A DNA stretch of 64,000 nt from Kitasatospora gansuensis (GTDB lineage Bacteria > Actinomycetota > Actinomycetes > Streptomycetales > Streptomycetaceae), in NCBI RefSeq assembly GCF_014203705.1, contig NZ_JACHJR010000001.1, positions 3,348,001 through 3,412,000 of the forward strand. The letters run 5' to 3'. Positions 46,783-55,766 of the stretch are shown piece after piece; positions within the stretch are counted from its first letter, which is position 1, and each line of letters begins with the position of its first letter. Under the pieces are notes generated by a model. It searched no databases. It saw nothing but the letters and a program-made list of their open reading frames with translations, and had not been told where the DNA came from. Position numbers and translations under genes: made by a program.

Positions 46783-47301
46783 ATGGAGACCGCCGGACCG
46801 GTCCCGAGCTGGGACGAGCAGATCCACTGGCGGCTGGCCCGGGGCGAGGAGACCGCACTCGCCGAGCTCTACGACCGGTTGGCGCCGCTGGTGCACGGGC
46901 TGGCCGGCCGGATCCTGACCGACCAGACCGCCGCCGAACAACTCACCCGTGAGGTTTTCGGCCAACTCTGGGAACACCCCGAGTCCTTCGACCCCCGGCA
47001 GGGTTCGCTGCGCGCCTGGCTCGGCTCGCTGACCCGGCGGCGCGCCCTGGACCGACTCCGGCTGGAGCACGCCGACGACCGCGAGCTGCAGCGCCGCGCC
47101 GGGGCCGCCCGGGCCCAGTACGTGGTCGACTCGCTGCCCGACCCGCTGCGCGAGACCATCGCGCTGGCCTGGTTCGACGGCCACAGCTACCAGGAGACCG
47201 CCCGGCAGTTGGGGATCAGCGAGCAGGCCGCCAAACAGCGCCTCCGGCTCGCCCTCCAGCTGCTCGCCACCGAACTGGCCGACGAGGAGGGCGAGTCGTG
47301 A
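46783..47301 (+). CDS. ECF-family RNA polymerase sigma factor
   Basis: 172-aa sigma factor. Region 2 spans ETALAELYDRLAPLVHGLAG to REVFGQLWEHPESF; region 4 is ETIALAWFDGHSYQETARQL then GISEQAAKQRLRLAL, a clear HTH. ATG 46783 follows GGGGGAGGGGCG. It overlaps by 4 bp (ATGA) a gene for a zinc-finger anti-sigma-like protein, its probable partner. It is similar in layout to SigK/RskA-type pairs. Confidence 0.92.
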   Translation: METAGPVPSWDEQIHWRLARGEETALAELYDRLAPLVHGLAGRILTDQTAAEQLTREVFGQLWEHPESFDPRQGSLRAWLGSLTRRRALDRLRLEHADDRELQRRAGAARAQYVVDSLPDPLRETIALAWFDGHSYQETARQLGISEQAAKQRLRLALQLLATELADEEGES

Positions 47302-48431
47302 CGCACCAGGACGACCCGGCGGCCGAACTCCGGCACGAGGCGTACCGTTCCCTGCTCGGCGCCTGGGCCCTGGACGCCTGCCCGCGCCGCGAGGCGGCCG
47401 AGCTGGCCCAGCACCTGGCGCTCTGCCCGGACTGCGCCGAGGAGGCCACCCGGCTGCGGAACGCGGCCGGCCGGCTCTCCCCCGACGAACCGCTCGACCC
47501 GGCCGGCTCGCTCCGCCAGCAGGTGCTGGACTGGTGCCTGGCCCGCCGCCCGCCCCAACTGCCCGTCCCCGACTGGGCCGCACCGTACGCGACCGAGACC
47601 GCCAAGCTGGACGCGCTGCTCCGCGACCTCGGCCCCGAGGAGTGGCAGGAGGTGGCCGAACTCCCCTGGTACGGCGGGGTGCAGCGGTGGCGTCCGGCCG
47701 AGGTGCTCGGCCATCTGACCGCCGTGGACGGCTATCTGGCCCCGGGCCTTGGACTGCCCGACCCGGTGCCCGGCACCGCCACCACCGCGGCGGTCCGGGT
47801 GCCCGCGCAGCACGGCCCGACCTCCCGGGCGCCGGTCCAGGGCAGCCCCGCCGCCGGAGTACTGGAGCGCACCACCCGGCTGCTCGCGGTCCAGACCGGC
47901 CTGGACCCGGGCACCGTCCGCGCGCAGTGGCGGCGGCAGGGCCACGCGCTGGTCCGCAGCGCCGCACTCCGGCCGCAGGGCGGCGCGACCGTCGACTTCG
48001 GCTTCGCCCGGCTGCCGCTGCGGGACGCCTTCGTGGACCGCGCCTTCGAGTGCTGGGTGCACGGCGACGACATCGCCCGCGCCGTCGACTACCCCTACCC
48101 GCCGCCACTGCCCCGCCACCTGCGGCTGATGGTCGACCTGGCGGTCCGGATGCTCCCGCTCGCCCTGGCCGCCACCCGCCCGCCGGTGGCCGGGCCCGGG
48201 CGGGTCCTGCGCCTGGTCATCGAGGGCCCGGCGGCCGGCGAGTGGCTCATCCCGCTGGACGGCTTCGCCACCGGGGGCCCGCAGGTGGCCGAACTCGTGC
48301 TGGACGGGCTGGAGTTCTGCAACCTGGTGGCCGCCCACCGCGACCCCGACCGCATCCCGGCCGGCCAGTACGGCGACCGCGCAGCCATCCGCGACGTCCT
48401 CCGGGCCGCACCGCTGCTGTCGCGACCGTAG
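47298..48431 (+). CDS. Zinc-finger anti-sigma/MDMPI-domain fusion protein
   Basis: 377-aa protein. The N-terminal ~75 residues form a ZAS-type anti-sigma domain with the zinc motif HxxxCxxC in AQHLALCPDCAEEATRLRNA. The rest resembles the maleylpyruvate isomerase (MDMPI/DinB-like) fold: LGHLTAVDGYLAPGLGLPDP and WVHGDDIARAVDYPYPPPLP (HxxD). It lacks the transmembrane helix of classical anti-sigmas, so it is a cytosolic, thiol- or zinc-responsive candidate. It is translationally coupled to the sigma gene. A type I repeat lies 25 bp after its stop. Confidence 0.88.
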   Translation: MTHQDDPAAELRHEAYRSLLGAWALDACPRREAAELAQHLALCPDCAEEATRLRNAAGRLSPDEPLDPAGSLRQQVLDWCLARRPPQLPVPDWAAPYATETAKLDALLRDLGPEEWQEVAELPWYGGVQRWRPAEVLGHLTAVDGYLAPGLGLPDPVPGTATTAAVRVPAQHGPTSRAPVQGSPAAGVLERTTRLLAVQTGLDPGTVRAQWRRQGHALVRSAALRPQGGATVDFGFARLPLRDAFVDRAFECWVHGDDIARAVDYPYPPPLPRHLRLMVDLAVRMLPLALAATRPPVAGPGRVLRLVIEGPAAGEWLIPLDGFATGGPQVAELVLDGLEFCNLVAAHRDPDRIPAGQYGDRAAIRDVLRAAPLLSRP

Positions 48432-48455
48432 GCAGGCGCTCAGCCGGTTACGGTC

Positions 48456-48568
48456 CAGGGGCTCGGGGAACTGCGACGCCGACCTCGGAAAGGTGATCGT
48501 GCGTAGCTGGTCAGGCACTTTCGCAGTGACCCGAACGCCAGATCTCCTCGCAGTTCCCCGAGCCCCTG
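48456..48568 (+). repeat. Type I palindromic repeat, copy D
   Basis: 113-bp copy with perfect 21-bp terminal inverted repeats. It occupies the gap between the convergent anti-sigma and purU genes, about 25 bp from each stop codon. The inner block GGTCAGGCACTTTCGCAGTG is identical to copy C. Confidence 0.92.
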
Positions 48569-48592
48569 GCGTGTGCCACCAGCCCGTGTGCC

Positions 48593-49459
48593 TCAGGCGA
48601 AGACGACCGTGCGGGTGCCGTTGAGGAGGACGCGGTGCTCGCTGTGCCACTTGACCGCGCGGGCCAGCGCCTGGCACTCGACGTCGCGGCCGACCGCGAC
48701 CAGCTGGTCGGGCGTCACGTCGTGGGTGACCCGGGCCACTTCCTGTTCGATGATCGGGCCCTCGTCGAGGTCGGCGGTGACGTAGTGGGCGGTGGCACCG
48801 ATCAGCTTCACGCCCCGGGCGTGCGCCTGGTGGTACGGCTTCGCGCCCTTGAAGCTCGGCAGGAAGGAGTGGTGGATGTTGATGATGCGTCCGGTCAGCG
48901 CCTTGCACAGGTCGTCCGAGAGCACCTGCATGTAGCGGGCCAGCACCACCAGGTCGACGTGCTCGGCCGCGACCAGGTCGAGCAGCTGCTGTTCGGCCTC
49001 GGCCTTGTTGTCGCAGCCGACCGGGAGGTGGTGGAACGGGATGCCGTAGGACTCGGTCAGTTCGCGGAAGTCGGTGTGGTTGGAGACCACGGCGGCGATC
49101 TCGACCGGCAGGGCGCCGATCCGGGTGCGGAACAGCAGGTCGTTCAGGCAGTGCCCGAACTTGCTGACCATCAGGATCACCCGCATCCGCTCCGCGCTCG
49201 GGGTGATCCGCCAGTCCATCCGGAACGAGGCGCCGATCGCGGCGAAGCTGGCCCGCAGCTTCTCGGTGCTGACGGGCTGTTCGGCCGAGAAGTGCACCCG
49301 CATGAAGAACAGCCCGCTGTCCCCGTCCCCGAACTGCTGGCTGTCGATGATGTTGCAGCCGGTCATGAAGAGGTAGCTGGAGACCGCGTGCACGATCCCC
49401 TGCTTGTCCGGGCAGGACAGCGTGAGGACGTACTGGGCGCTGGCCGTCGGCTGGTCCAC
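48593..49459 (-). CDS. purU: Formyltetrahydrofolate deformylase
   Basis: 288-aa enzyme that hydrolyses 10-formyl-THF to formate and THF, balancing one-carbon units. An N-terminal ACT domain (YVLTLSCPDKQGIVHAVSSY) is followed by a formyltransferase-like domain with SNHTDFRELTESYGIPFHHL, LARYMQVLSDDL and the catalytic region INIHHSFLPSFKGAKPYHQA, GATAHYVTADLDEGPIIEQE (Asn/His/Asp set). GTG 49459 is chosen; upstream codons are not conserved. A type I repeat follows its stop. Confidence 0.95.
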   Translation of the reverse strand: MDQPTASAQYVLTLSCPDKQGIVHAVSSYLFMTGCNIIDSQQFGDGDSGLFFMRVHFSAEQPVSTEKLRASFAAIGASFRMDWRITPSAERMRVILMVSKFGHCLNDLLFRTRIGALPVEIAAVVSNHTDFRELTESYGIPFHHLPVGCDNKAEAEQQLLDLVAAEHVDLVVLARYMQVLSDDLCKALTGRIINIHHSFLPSFKGAKPYHQAHARGVKLIGATAHYVTADLDEGPIIEQEVARVTHDVTPDQLVAVGRDVECQALARAVKWHSEHRVLLNGTRTVVFA

Positions 49460-49570
49460 GGGTGTCGTTCCGTTCTGCGGGCGCTGGTGGCGGATCGACC
49501 AGGGTGTCACATACCGGACGCCCACCGCCGGACCGCCCGCAGTACGGACGGCCCCGCAACGCGTACCGCC

Positions 49571-50017
49571 TCAGCCGACCCGGGTCAGCATCCGCAGCGT
49601 CTCGAGCGAGCGCGGCGGCCCTGCCGGGTCCTCGCCGTCGGCCAGGGTGAGCCGGATGTGGGCGGCGCGGGCCGCCTCGACCGCCTCGGGCCAGCCGGGG
49701 TGGCCCAGGTAGGCGGCGGCGGGGGCATCCGCGCCGATCTCGTGCAGGACCCGGAGCACCCGGAGCACCGCGGCGTCCACCAGGGCCGCCTCCTCCGCGT
49801 CCCGCAGGATCGTGCCGACGTACTTCTCGGCCGGCCAGCGGTCCAGCCAGGTGTCCTCGACCAGCCGGTAGACGGCGTCGGTGACGTCGCCGAAGCCGCC
49901 CTGGCCGGTCAGCCAGGTCTGCTGCTGGAACGCGGGGTCGGAGAGCATGTGCAGCGCCGAGCGGAGTCGGGCTCGCCAGCGCCACCAGGGCAGGTCGTTG
50001 AGCGGCATGCCGCCCAT
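49571..50017 (-). CDS. Conserved actinobacterial protein, unknown function
   Basis: 148-aa soluble protein with a distinctive Trp/Arg-rich start, MPLNDLPWWRWRARLRSALH, then GQGGFGDVTDAVYRLVEDTW and PAEKYVGTILRDAEEAALVD. It is helical and well conserved in streptomycetes as judged by memory of the family, but no function is known. ATG 50017 or ATG 50008 could be the start. It lies 111 bp from purU. Confidence 0.8.
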   Translation of the reverse strand: MGGMPLNDLPWWRWRARLRSALHMLSDPAFQQQTWLTGQGGFGDVTDAVYRLVEDTWLDRWPAEKYVGTILRDAEEAALVDAAVLRVLRVLHEIGADAPAAAYLGHPGWPEAVEAARAAHIRLTLADGEDPAGPPRSLETLRMLTRVG

Positions 50018-50274
50018 CGTGCTTGAGCGGTGCCCGCTACGAGAAGAGGTTCGGGCAGACCGATACGAAGAATCTGTACTCGCGGACATGGAGAGCGATG
50101 CTACGTGCCCCGACTTCACACGTTCTACTCGCGTCACCCCGACCTTCCCACCCGGAGTTCCGCCCCCGTTGGCCCGTCGTTCGCTTTTCGTCCCTCTCGG
50201 CGCACTCCGCCGGGTCAAGGCTGAACCTGGCCGACCAGGCCGTCAGTTGTTTGACCAAGGAGGGGCACACCATC

Positions 50275-51558
50275 ATGAGGCGGAGCGGAACGCCCGTGCA
50301 CGCACAGCCGAACGGCAGCGAGAGCCGGGCAGGCCGATGCCGCCGCACCGCCGGAGCGGTGGTCGCCGCACTGCTGCTGCCTCCCCTGCTCGCCGCCTGC
50401 GGCGGCCCGGCGGACGCGTCCCCGCCGGACGAGATCACCGTGATGACCTGGGCCCCGTCCGGCACCGGCTCCGCCGACCGGCCCGGGATGACCGCGCTGG
50501 CCGAGGCGGTCGGCCGCGAGCTGAACGCCGGCGGCGGCCTGGCCGGCCACCGGGTCAAGGTGCTCACCTGCAACGAGCACGACACCGCCGAAGGCGTCAC
50601 GGAGTGCGCCCGGCAGGCGGTGACCGCGCACGCGCTCGCCGTGGTCGGCTCGTACAGCCAGTACGGCGAGACCTTCATGCCCGCCCTGGAGGCGGCCGGC
50701 ATCCCGTACATCGGCGGCTACGGCCTCTCCACGCCCGAGTTCAGCAGCCCGTTCTCCTACCCCGTCTCCGGCGGCACCCCCGCGCTGATCGCGGGCAGCG
50801 GGCAGCAGCTGGTCGAGGCCGGCTGCAAGAGCGTCGCGGTGATCCGCCCGGACACCCGGGCCGGTGACACCCTGCTCGGCTTCCTGGCCGGGGCGCTGAA
50901 GCCCGCCGGGATCACGCTCAAGGACGTCAAGGCCCCGGAGCGCTCGAACAACTACACCGAGATCGCCAAGAAGGCGATCGGCGACGACAAGGCCGGCAAC
51001 TGCGTCACCGCCGCGCTCGGTTCGGAGCCGACCGCCAACCTGCTGGACCCGTACCGGCGGCTGGAGCCCAAGCGGACCCAGCTCGCCTCGGTGATCGGCA
51101 GCTTCCAGCAGTCGGTGGTCGACTCCACCGGTGGCGACGGCGGCCCGCTCGGCGGCGCGCTGGCCACCGGCTGGTACCCGCCGGAGAGTTCCCGGGTCTG
51201 GGACGGGCTGCGCTCCACCGCGCGCCTGCACGGCGGCGGCAGTGCCCCGATCGACGTCTCGGACCCCGGGGTGCAGACCACCTGGGTCGCGTACGAGGTG
51301 TTCCGGCAGGTGGTGGAGCGGACCGGGAACGGCAAGGAGATCACCACCAGGGCGCTCCGCGGGGTGCTCGACGGCGGTGAGCCGGTCGAGACCGCCGGGG
51401 CCACTCCCCCGCTCACCTGGGGGCTCACCAACATGCTGCCCAGCGCGGACTCGCCGCGGCTGGTGAACACCTCGGTGACCTTCCAGCGGGTGCAGGGCGG
51501 CCGCCTGGTCGAGCAGCGGGCCGGCTTCGTCGACGTCCGCAAGATCCTGGCGGGCTGA
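50275..51558 (+). CDS. Branched-chain-type substrate-binding lipoprotein
   Basis: 427-aa periplasmic-binding protein (type 1 fold) with a lipoprotein signal: twin basic RRTAG start, hydrophobic core and lipobox LLAAC with Cys42. The binding domain runs from EITVMTWAPSGTGSADRPGM through VVGSYSQYGETFMPALEAAG and IPYIGGYGLSTPEFSSPFSY. ATG 50275 follows AAGGAGGGG. No permease or ATPase genes are next to it, so it is an orphan binding protein or a sensor. The ligand is unknown; amides, amino acids or peptides are typical. Confidence 0.9.
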   Translation: MRRSGTPVHAQPNGSESRAGRCRRTAGAVVAALLLPPLLAACGGPADASPPDEITVMTWAPSGTGSADRPGMTALAEAVGRELNAGGGLAGHRVKVLTCNEHDTAEGVTECARQAVTAHALAVVGSYSQYGETFMPALEAAGIPYIGGYGLSTPEFSSPFSYPVSGGTPALIAGSGQQLVEAGCKSVAVIRPDTRAGDTLLGFLAGALKPAGITLKDVKAPERSNNYTEIAKKAIGDDKAGNCVTAALGSEPTANLLDPYRRLEPKRTQLASVIGSFQQSVVDSTGGDGGPLGGALATGWYPPESSRVWDGLRSTARLHGGGSAPIDVSDPGVQTTWVAYEVFRQVVERTGNGKEITTRALRGVLDGGEPVETAGATPPLTWGLTNMLPSADSPRLVNTSVTFQRVQGGRLVEQRAGFVDVRKILAG

Positions 51559-51584
51559 GCCCCGCTGGGCCCGGGAACGGCGCG

Positions 51585-51615
51585 GCCCCGGCCCCCTCGA
51601 TGGGGGAGCCGGGGC
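51585..51615. terminator. Bidirectional terminator
   Basis: GCCCCGGC ... GCCGGGGC with an inner CCCTC ... GGGGG pairing, between the convergent lipoprotein gene and the Gln-rich membrane-protein gene. Confidence 0.65.
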
Positions 51616-51625
51616 TGACTGCTGC

Positions 51626-52762
51626 TCAGAGGTCGGTGTCGGCCTTGGTCGGCTGGCCGGTCTGGGCCGCGATCGCGTTCCACAGGGTGCTGGCCTGCTT
51701 CTTGGCCGTGGTGGCCTCGCCGCTGGCCGTGTTGCCGAGCTTGTAGTGCGGGTTGTCCTTCTTGGTCGGGTCGCAGGCCGCGACCGAGTCGGCCGCCCAG
51801 AGCGCGTACTCCCGGTCGGCCCTGGCCGAGGCCTCCCAGGCCTTCTTGAGCTGCTCGGCCAGCTGGGGGCCGCCGGTCAGCTGGTCGGTCTTGAGCCCGG
51901 CCAGGCTGCTGATCAGCTGGTCGCGCTGGCCCGCCGCGTCGTTGAGGGCCTGCTGCGACTCGGGGAGCTTCTCGCACTTGCCCACCGAGGCGACCGCGCT
52001 CCCGACACTCTGCCGGGTCGCGTTCGCGGTGCCGAGCACGGTGGAGAGCGCCTGCGCCTGCGCCTTGGCCTCCGGGCTGACCGCACCGGCGCCGGTCCCG
52101 GCGGCGGCGCTCCCGGCCGCCGAGGTCTTGGCGACCGGGGCGGTGCCCTTGTCGGGCTTGTCGTCACCGCCGCTGAGCAGCACCGCGATCAGGATGCCGG
52201 CCGCCGCACAGCCCGCCACCACACCGCCGATGATCAGCCGGTTGTTCGCCCGCGGCGGCTCCGACGCGGGCATCGGGGCGTACGCCGGGGGCGCGGGCTG
52301 GTACTGCTGCTGGCCACCGTACGAGGGCTGCTGGCCGCCGAAGTTCTGACCGCCGTACGACTGGCCGCCGTACGACTGGTCACCGAACGACTGGCCGCCG
52401 AACGACTGCTGACCACCCATGGGCTGCTGCTGCGGCGGCCCGAAGCCGGGCTGCGCCGACGGCTGGCCGGGCTGCTGCTGACCACCCGTCGGATCGCCGG
52501 TCGGGTAGGGCGGCAGGAACTGGGTGGCCGGCGCGGGTTCGGCCGTCTGCTGCTGCGGTTGCTGTTGCTGCTGCGGCGGCACGCCGGGTGCCCCCGGGTA
52601 CGTCTGGCCCCCGAGGTACTCCGGGCCTCCGCCCTGGAACTGCTCCGTCGGCACCCCCTGCTGGACCGGCGGCTGCCCGTTGGCGTCCGGCTCCGGTCTG
52701 AAGAGGTCGTCCAGGTTGAAGTCACCTGAGTTGGAGTGGGAGTACGAGCGGCGCTGGCTCAA
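51626..52762 (-). CDS. Gln/Gly-rich single-pass membrane protein
   Basis: 378-aa protein from TTG 52762 with GAGG 8 nt before it. The first ~185 residues are low-complexity and Gln/Pro/Gly-rich with GGQ(S/N)(F/Y) repeats (FGGQSFGDQSYGGQSYGGQN). A single transmembrane helix (LIIGGVVAGCAAAGILIAVL) and a ~170-residue extracytoplasmic helical domain with two conserved-looking Cys (VGKCEKLPE, VAACDPTKK) follow. The acidic N-terminus SGDFNLDDLFRPEPD may bind a partner. The layout suggests an envelope or polar scaffold; the function is unknown. Confidence 0.82.
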   Translation of the reverse strand: MSQRRSYSHSNSGDFNLDDLFRPEPDANGQPPVQQGVPTEQFQGGGPEYLGGQTYPGAPGVPPQQQQQPQQQTAEPAPATQFLPPYPTGDPTGGQQQPGQPSAQPGFGPPQQQPMGGQQSFGGQSFGDQSYGGQSYGGQNFGGQQPSYGGQQQYQPAPPAYAPMPASEPPRANNRLIIGGVVAGCAAAGILIAVLLSGGDDKPDKGTAPVAKTSAAGSAAAGTGAGAVSPEAKAQAQALSTVLGTANATRQSVGSAVASVGKCEKLPESQQALNDAAGQRDQLISSLAGLKTDQLTGGPQLAEQLKKAWEASARADREYALWAADSVAACDPTKKDNPHYKLGNTASGEATTAKKQASTLWNAIAAQTGQPTKADTDL

Positions 52763-52918
52763 CGCGATTCCTCACCTGTGCACGGCCCACGACCGCACCG
52801 CGGGGGCCTTCCTCGGTTCTTCCGCGCGCTCGCTGCCTCTACCACGCAGGGGACGCCGACTATCACGCCCAACCTACCCCGTCGTTCCCAAAGGTGACTA
52901 CGCGCCCTGGAAGTCCGT

Positions 52919-54295
52919 TTATGCGGCCTCCAACTCCATCCTGGCCTGGAACTCCCGGACCGCGCGGTGGCTCCGGTACGGCTCCAGCCGGCGGCGGAAC
53001 TCGTCCAGGTACTCCACCCCCCGGTTCGAGCGCAGCCCGCTGAGCAGCCGGACCGCCTGGGTGCCGGTCTCGCAGGCCCGTTCCAGGTCGCGCTGCTGGA
53101 GTTGGGCGGTGGCCAGCAGCACCAAGTCCACGGCGCGGCGGCGGACCCGGGTCGGCGGGTGGAGTTCGAGGGCGGTGCGGGCGTACTTCTCGGACTGCAC
53201 CGCCTGCTCGAGGTCGCGGTGGCAGTGCGCCAACTCGTCGGCCAGGTAGGCCTCGTCGAAGTGCACGATCCAGTCCGGGTCGTCCTCGGGGTTGCGCTGC
53301 TCCATCGCGGCCAGCGCCTTGGCGGCCACCGCCTCGCAGGAGCGGACGTCGCCGAGCAGGGCGTGGCCCCGGGCCTCGGCCGCGTAGAACATCGCCATCG
53401 CCGTCGGGGTGGCCACCGAGCGGGCGCCCTCCTGGGCGGCGCGGGCGAGTTGGGCGATCTCGCGCGGATTGCCCAGCGCGGCCGCCAGGTGGCTCATCGA
53501 GGCGGCCAGCACGTAGCCGCCGTAGCCCCGGTCGTCGGCGGCCTGGGCCAGCCGGAGGGCCTGGATGTAGTAGCGCTGGGCCAGGCCGGGCTGGCCGGTG
53601 TCCACCGCCATGTACCCGGCCAGCTCGGTCAGCCGGGCGACCGCGCCGAAGAGTTGACGGCCCGTCTCCTCCCGGTACGCGCCGCTGAGCAGGCCGGAGA
53701 CCACGCTGTTCAGGTAGTGCACCACCACCGGGCGGACGTGACCGCTGCCGAACCGGTGGTCCAGGTCGACCAGCATCTGCGTGGTGGCCCGGATCGCCGC
53801 CACGTCGGCCAGCCCGACCCGGGGGCCGCCGGAGCGGGCCACCACCGGGTCCGGCGGGGTGATCAGCCAGTCCCGGCTGGGCTCGACCAGGGCGGAGGCC
53901 GCCACCGTGGCGCCGGAGAGGAACTCCCGGCGGCCGACGTCGCTGCGCCACAGCTCGCAGACCTGGTCCAGTGCGCCGCTGAGGGTGGCGGCGAACTGGA
54001 GGCCGACCCCGGAGCTGAGGTTCTTGCCGTCCGCCATGCCGATCTCGTCGACCGTGACACCGCGGCCGAGTTTGCGGCCGAGCGCCTCGGCGATCACCGC
54101 CGGGGCCTGGCCGCGCGGCTGTTGGCCGCGTAGCCAGCGGGCCACCGAGGTCTTGTCGTAGCGCAGGTCGAGGCCGTGCTCGGCGCCGCAGAGATTCACC
54201 CGGCGGGCGAGCCCTGCGTTGGAGCAGCTCGCCTCCTGGATCAGCTGCTGCAGACGCTCGTTGGGCTGCCGTGCGACGAGTGCTCTTGCGGCCAT
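52919..54295 (-). CDS. NsdA-like TPR transcriptional regulator
   Basis: 458-aa regulator from ATG 54295 with GGGAGG just upstream. An N-terminal HTH-like domain (SCSNAGLARRVNLCGAEHGL to TSVARWLRGQQPRG) is followed by helical repeats with TPR character (for example GYMAVDTGQPGLAQRYYIQA). The design matches NsdA/NsdB, negative regulators of sporulation and antibiotics in S. coelicolor; which paralogue cannot be settled. It may be a developmental switch. The divergent gene at 54650 is a Prim-Pol-domain protein. Confidence 0.85.
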   Translation of the reverse strand: MAARALVARQPNERLQQLIQEASCSNAGLARRVNLCGAEHGLDLRYDKTSVARWLRGQQPRGQAPAVIAEALGRKLGRGVTVDEIGMADGKNLSSGVGLQFAATLSGALDQVCELWRSDVGRREFLSGATVAASALVEPSRDWLITPPDPVVARSGGPRVGLADVAAIRATTQMLVDLDHRFGSGHVRPVVVHYLNSVVSGLLSGAYREETGRQLFGAVARLTELAGYMAVDTGQPGLAQRYYIQALRLAQAADDRGYGGYVLAASMSHLAAALGNPREIAQLARAAQEGARSVATPTAMAMFYAAEARGHALLGDVRSCEAVAAKALAAMEQRNPEDDPDWIVHFDEAYLADELAHCHRDLEQAVQSEKYARTALELHPPTRVRRRAVDLVLLATAQLQQRDLERACETGTQAVRLLSGLRSNRGVEYLDEFRRRLEPYRSHRAVREFQARMELEAA

Positions 54296-54649
54296 GGGCT
54301 TCGCCTCCCCACGCCCCCGGCCCTGACCGGCGGGCGACGATTTGCTGCTCGAACTGCCGACGTGCCGACCGGTTGGGACATCTGACTTCAGGTTAGCGAT
54401 CAGCAACACCAGCGGGATACCCACGGTGACGGGCCCACCCCCCACGCGCCCTGCCAAATGCCCCTGTGCGCCCCCTGTTACGCCGTCAGGGCTCCTTCGT
54501 CTTCTACCCGCCCCCAACCCCCGGGAATCCGTCCGGCAGTTGGCCGCCGCCGTCCGGAGCCGTCACCGGTACGGGTGACAATCCCGCCCGGCCGGAACCG
54601 ACCTGGCCACGGGCCGTAACCCCACTCACGGACGGTAGTTGAGCAGCAC
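54296..54649. other. Divergent gap, no gene seen
   Basis: 354 bp between the NsdA-like regulator and the Prim-Pol gene. On the minus strand TTGCTG-N17-AGATGT (about 54379-54407) is a weak candidate for the regulator's promoter. The part 54430-54600 is C-rich with no clear motif or coding bias. Confidence 0.4.
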
Positions 54650-55348
54650 GTGGAAGACACCCCGGAAGCCCCCGAGACGGGCCTGCCCAAGCCGCTCAGC
54701 GCGGCCCTCAGCTACGTCGAGGACCGCCACTGGGAGGTCGCGGCCGGGACGTGGCTGCTCGACGACGACGGCCCGGCCCGCTGCTCGTGCGGCGACCTGC
54801 GCTGCGCGCTGCCCGGTGCGCACCCCACCCACGCGGAGTGGCGGAACAAGGCCAGCGCCGGTCCCGGCGTGGTCCGCCGCTGGTGGTCGGAGCACCCCGG
54901 GGCGTCGATCCTGCTGCCCACCGGCCGGTTCTTCGACGTGCTGGACGTGCCGGAGGTGGCGGGCTGCCTGGCGCTGGCCCGGATGGAGCGGCTGAACCTC
55001 CAGCTCGGCCCGGTGGTGGCGGCCCCCGCCTCGTCCGGTCAGTCCGGGCGCCGGCTGCTCTTCCTGGTGCTGCCCGGGGTGGTGGCCAAGCTGCCCGAGA
55101 TGCTCCGCCGGCTCGGCTGGGGCCCGGGCCGGCTGGACCTGGTGGCCCGGGGCGAGGGCGACTGGATCGTCGCGCCGCCGTCCAGGGTCGGCCAGTTCGG
55201 CCCGACCCGGTGGGCCAGGCCGCCGTCCGAGCTGAACCGCTGGCTGCCGGACGCCGAGGACCTGATCAGCCCGCTGGCGTACGCCTGCGGCCGGGAGGCA
55301 CCGCCGCTGCGGCCGCAGCCGAACCAGCCGGCCGCCGCCGTGCGCTGA
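54650..55348 (+). CDS. Bifunctional DNA primase/polymerase N-terminal-like protein
   Basis: 232-aa protein starting at GTG 54650 (V-EDTPEAPETGLPKPLSAALS). It resembles the Prim-Pol N-terminal domain: ALSYVEDRHWEVAAGTWLLD, a Cys-rich insert RCSCGDLRCALPGAHPTHAE, WWSEHPGASILLPTGRFFDV and DWIVAPPSRVG. Active Prim-Pol proteins carry a DxD metal pair; here the second motif reads FDVLDV, so activity is uncertain. It stands alone, not in a mobile element. Streptomycetes commonly carry such single-domain copies. Confidence 0.82.
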   Translation: MEDTPEAPETGLPKPLSAALSYVEDRHWEVAAGTWLLDDDGPARCSCGDLRCALPGAHPTHAEWRNKASAGPGVVRRWWSEHPGASILLPTGRFFDVLDVPEVAGCLALARMERLNLQLGPVVAAPASSGQSGRRLLFLVLPGVVAKLPEMLRRLGWGPGRLDLVARGEGDWIVAPPSRVGQFGPTRWARPPSELNRWLPDAEDLISPLAYACGREAPPLRPQPNQPAAAVR

Positions 55349-55713
55349 ACAGTTGACGGCGGCTCAGCCGCCTCCTCGAACTGCCGTCCTACGCCTATCG
55401 GGTGAGGGCGTGCACCGCGCGGGACCACGCGCGCGACTGACGGGCCTTGTCTCCCACCGGAGCCGGGGCCCGTCACACGTTTGCCCGGATAAGACACCGA
55501 CGTACCCGGCCGGCCGGGGCGGAAGCCGCTCGTACGAGTGACAGCGCTCAAGGATTGCCAAGATCTGCCGAGGGGAGGAATTGCTCCGAGAGGGACCGCA
55601 GGAGGGGCGCTCGGACGGGGAAGCCGAGTGACGCGGATCGGGGGGGCTCTCGGGAGTCGGGGGGCTCTCGGGGGGACGGCGGGGGACCGGTGGGGAACGG
55701 TGGGGGAACGGCT
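55349..55713. other. Gap with G-rich tandem repeats, no gene seen
   Basis: The left part holds no recognised motif. From 55639 to 55711 the plus strand is strongly G-rich: two copies of GGGGGGCTCTCGGG followed by four tandem ~10-bp units of the form GGGG(G)A(A/C)CGG. The region could form a G-quadruplex. Confidence 0.6.
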
Positions 55714-55743
55714 GAGCCCGGTGCCAGGGGAGGCACCGGGCTC
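55714..55743 (-). terminator. Terminator of dmdR1
   Basis: A perfect 12-bp stem, GAGCCCGGTGCC ... GGCACCGGGCTC, with a 6-nt loop, lies 24 bp after the DtxR-family gene stop. Confidence 0.75.
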
Positions 55744-55766
55744 GACCGCACCACTCGCTCGCCGGA

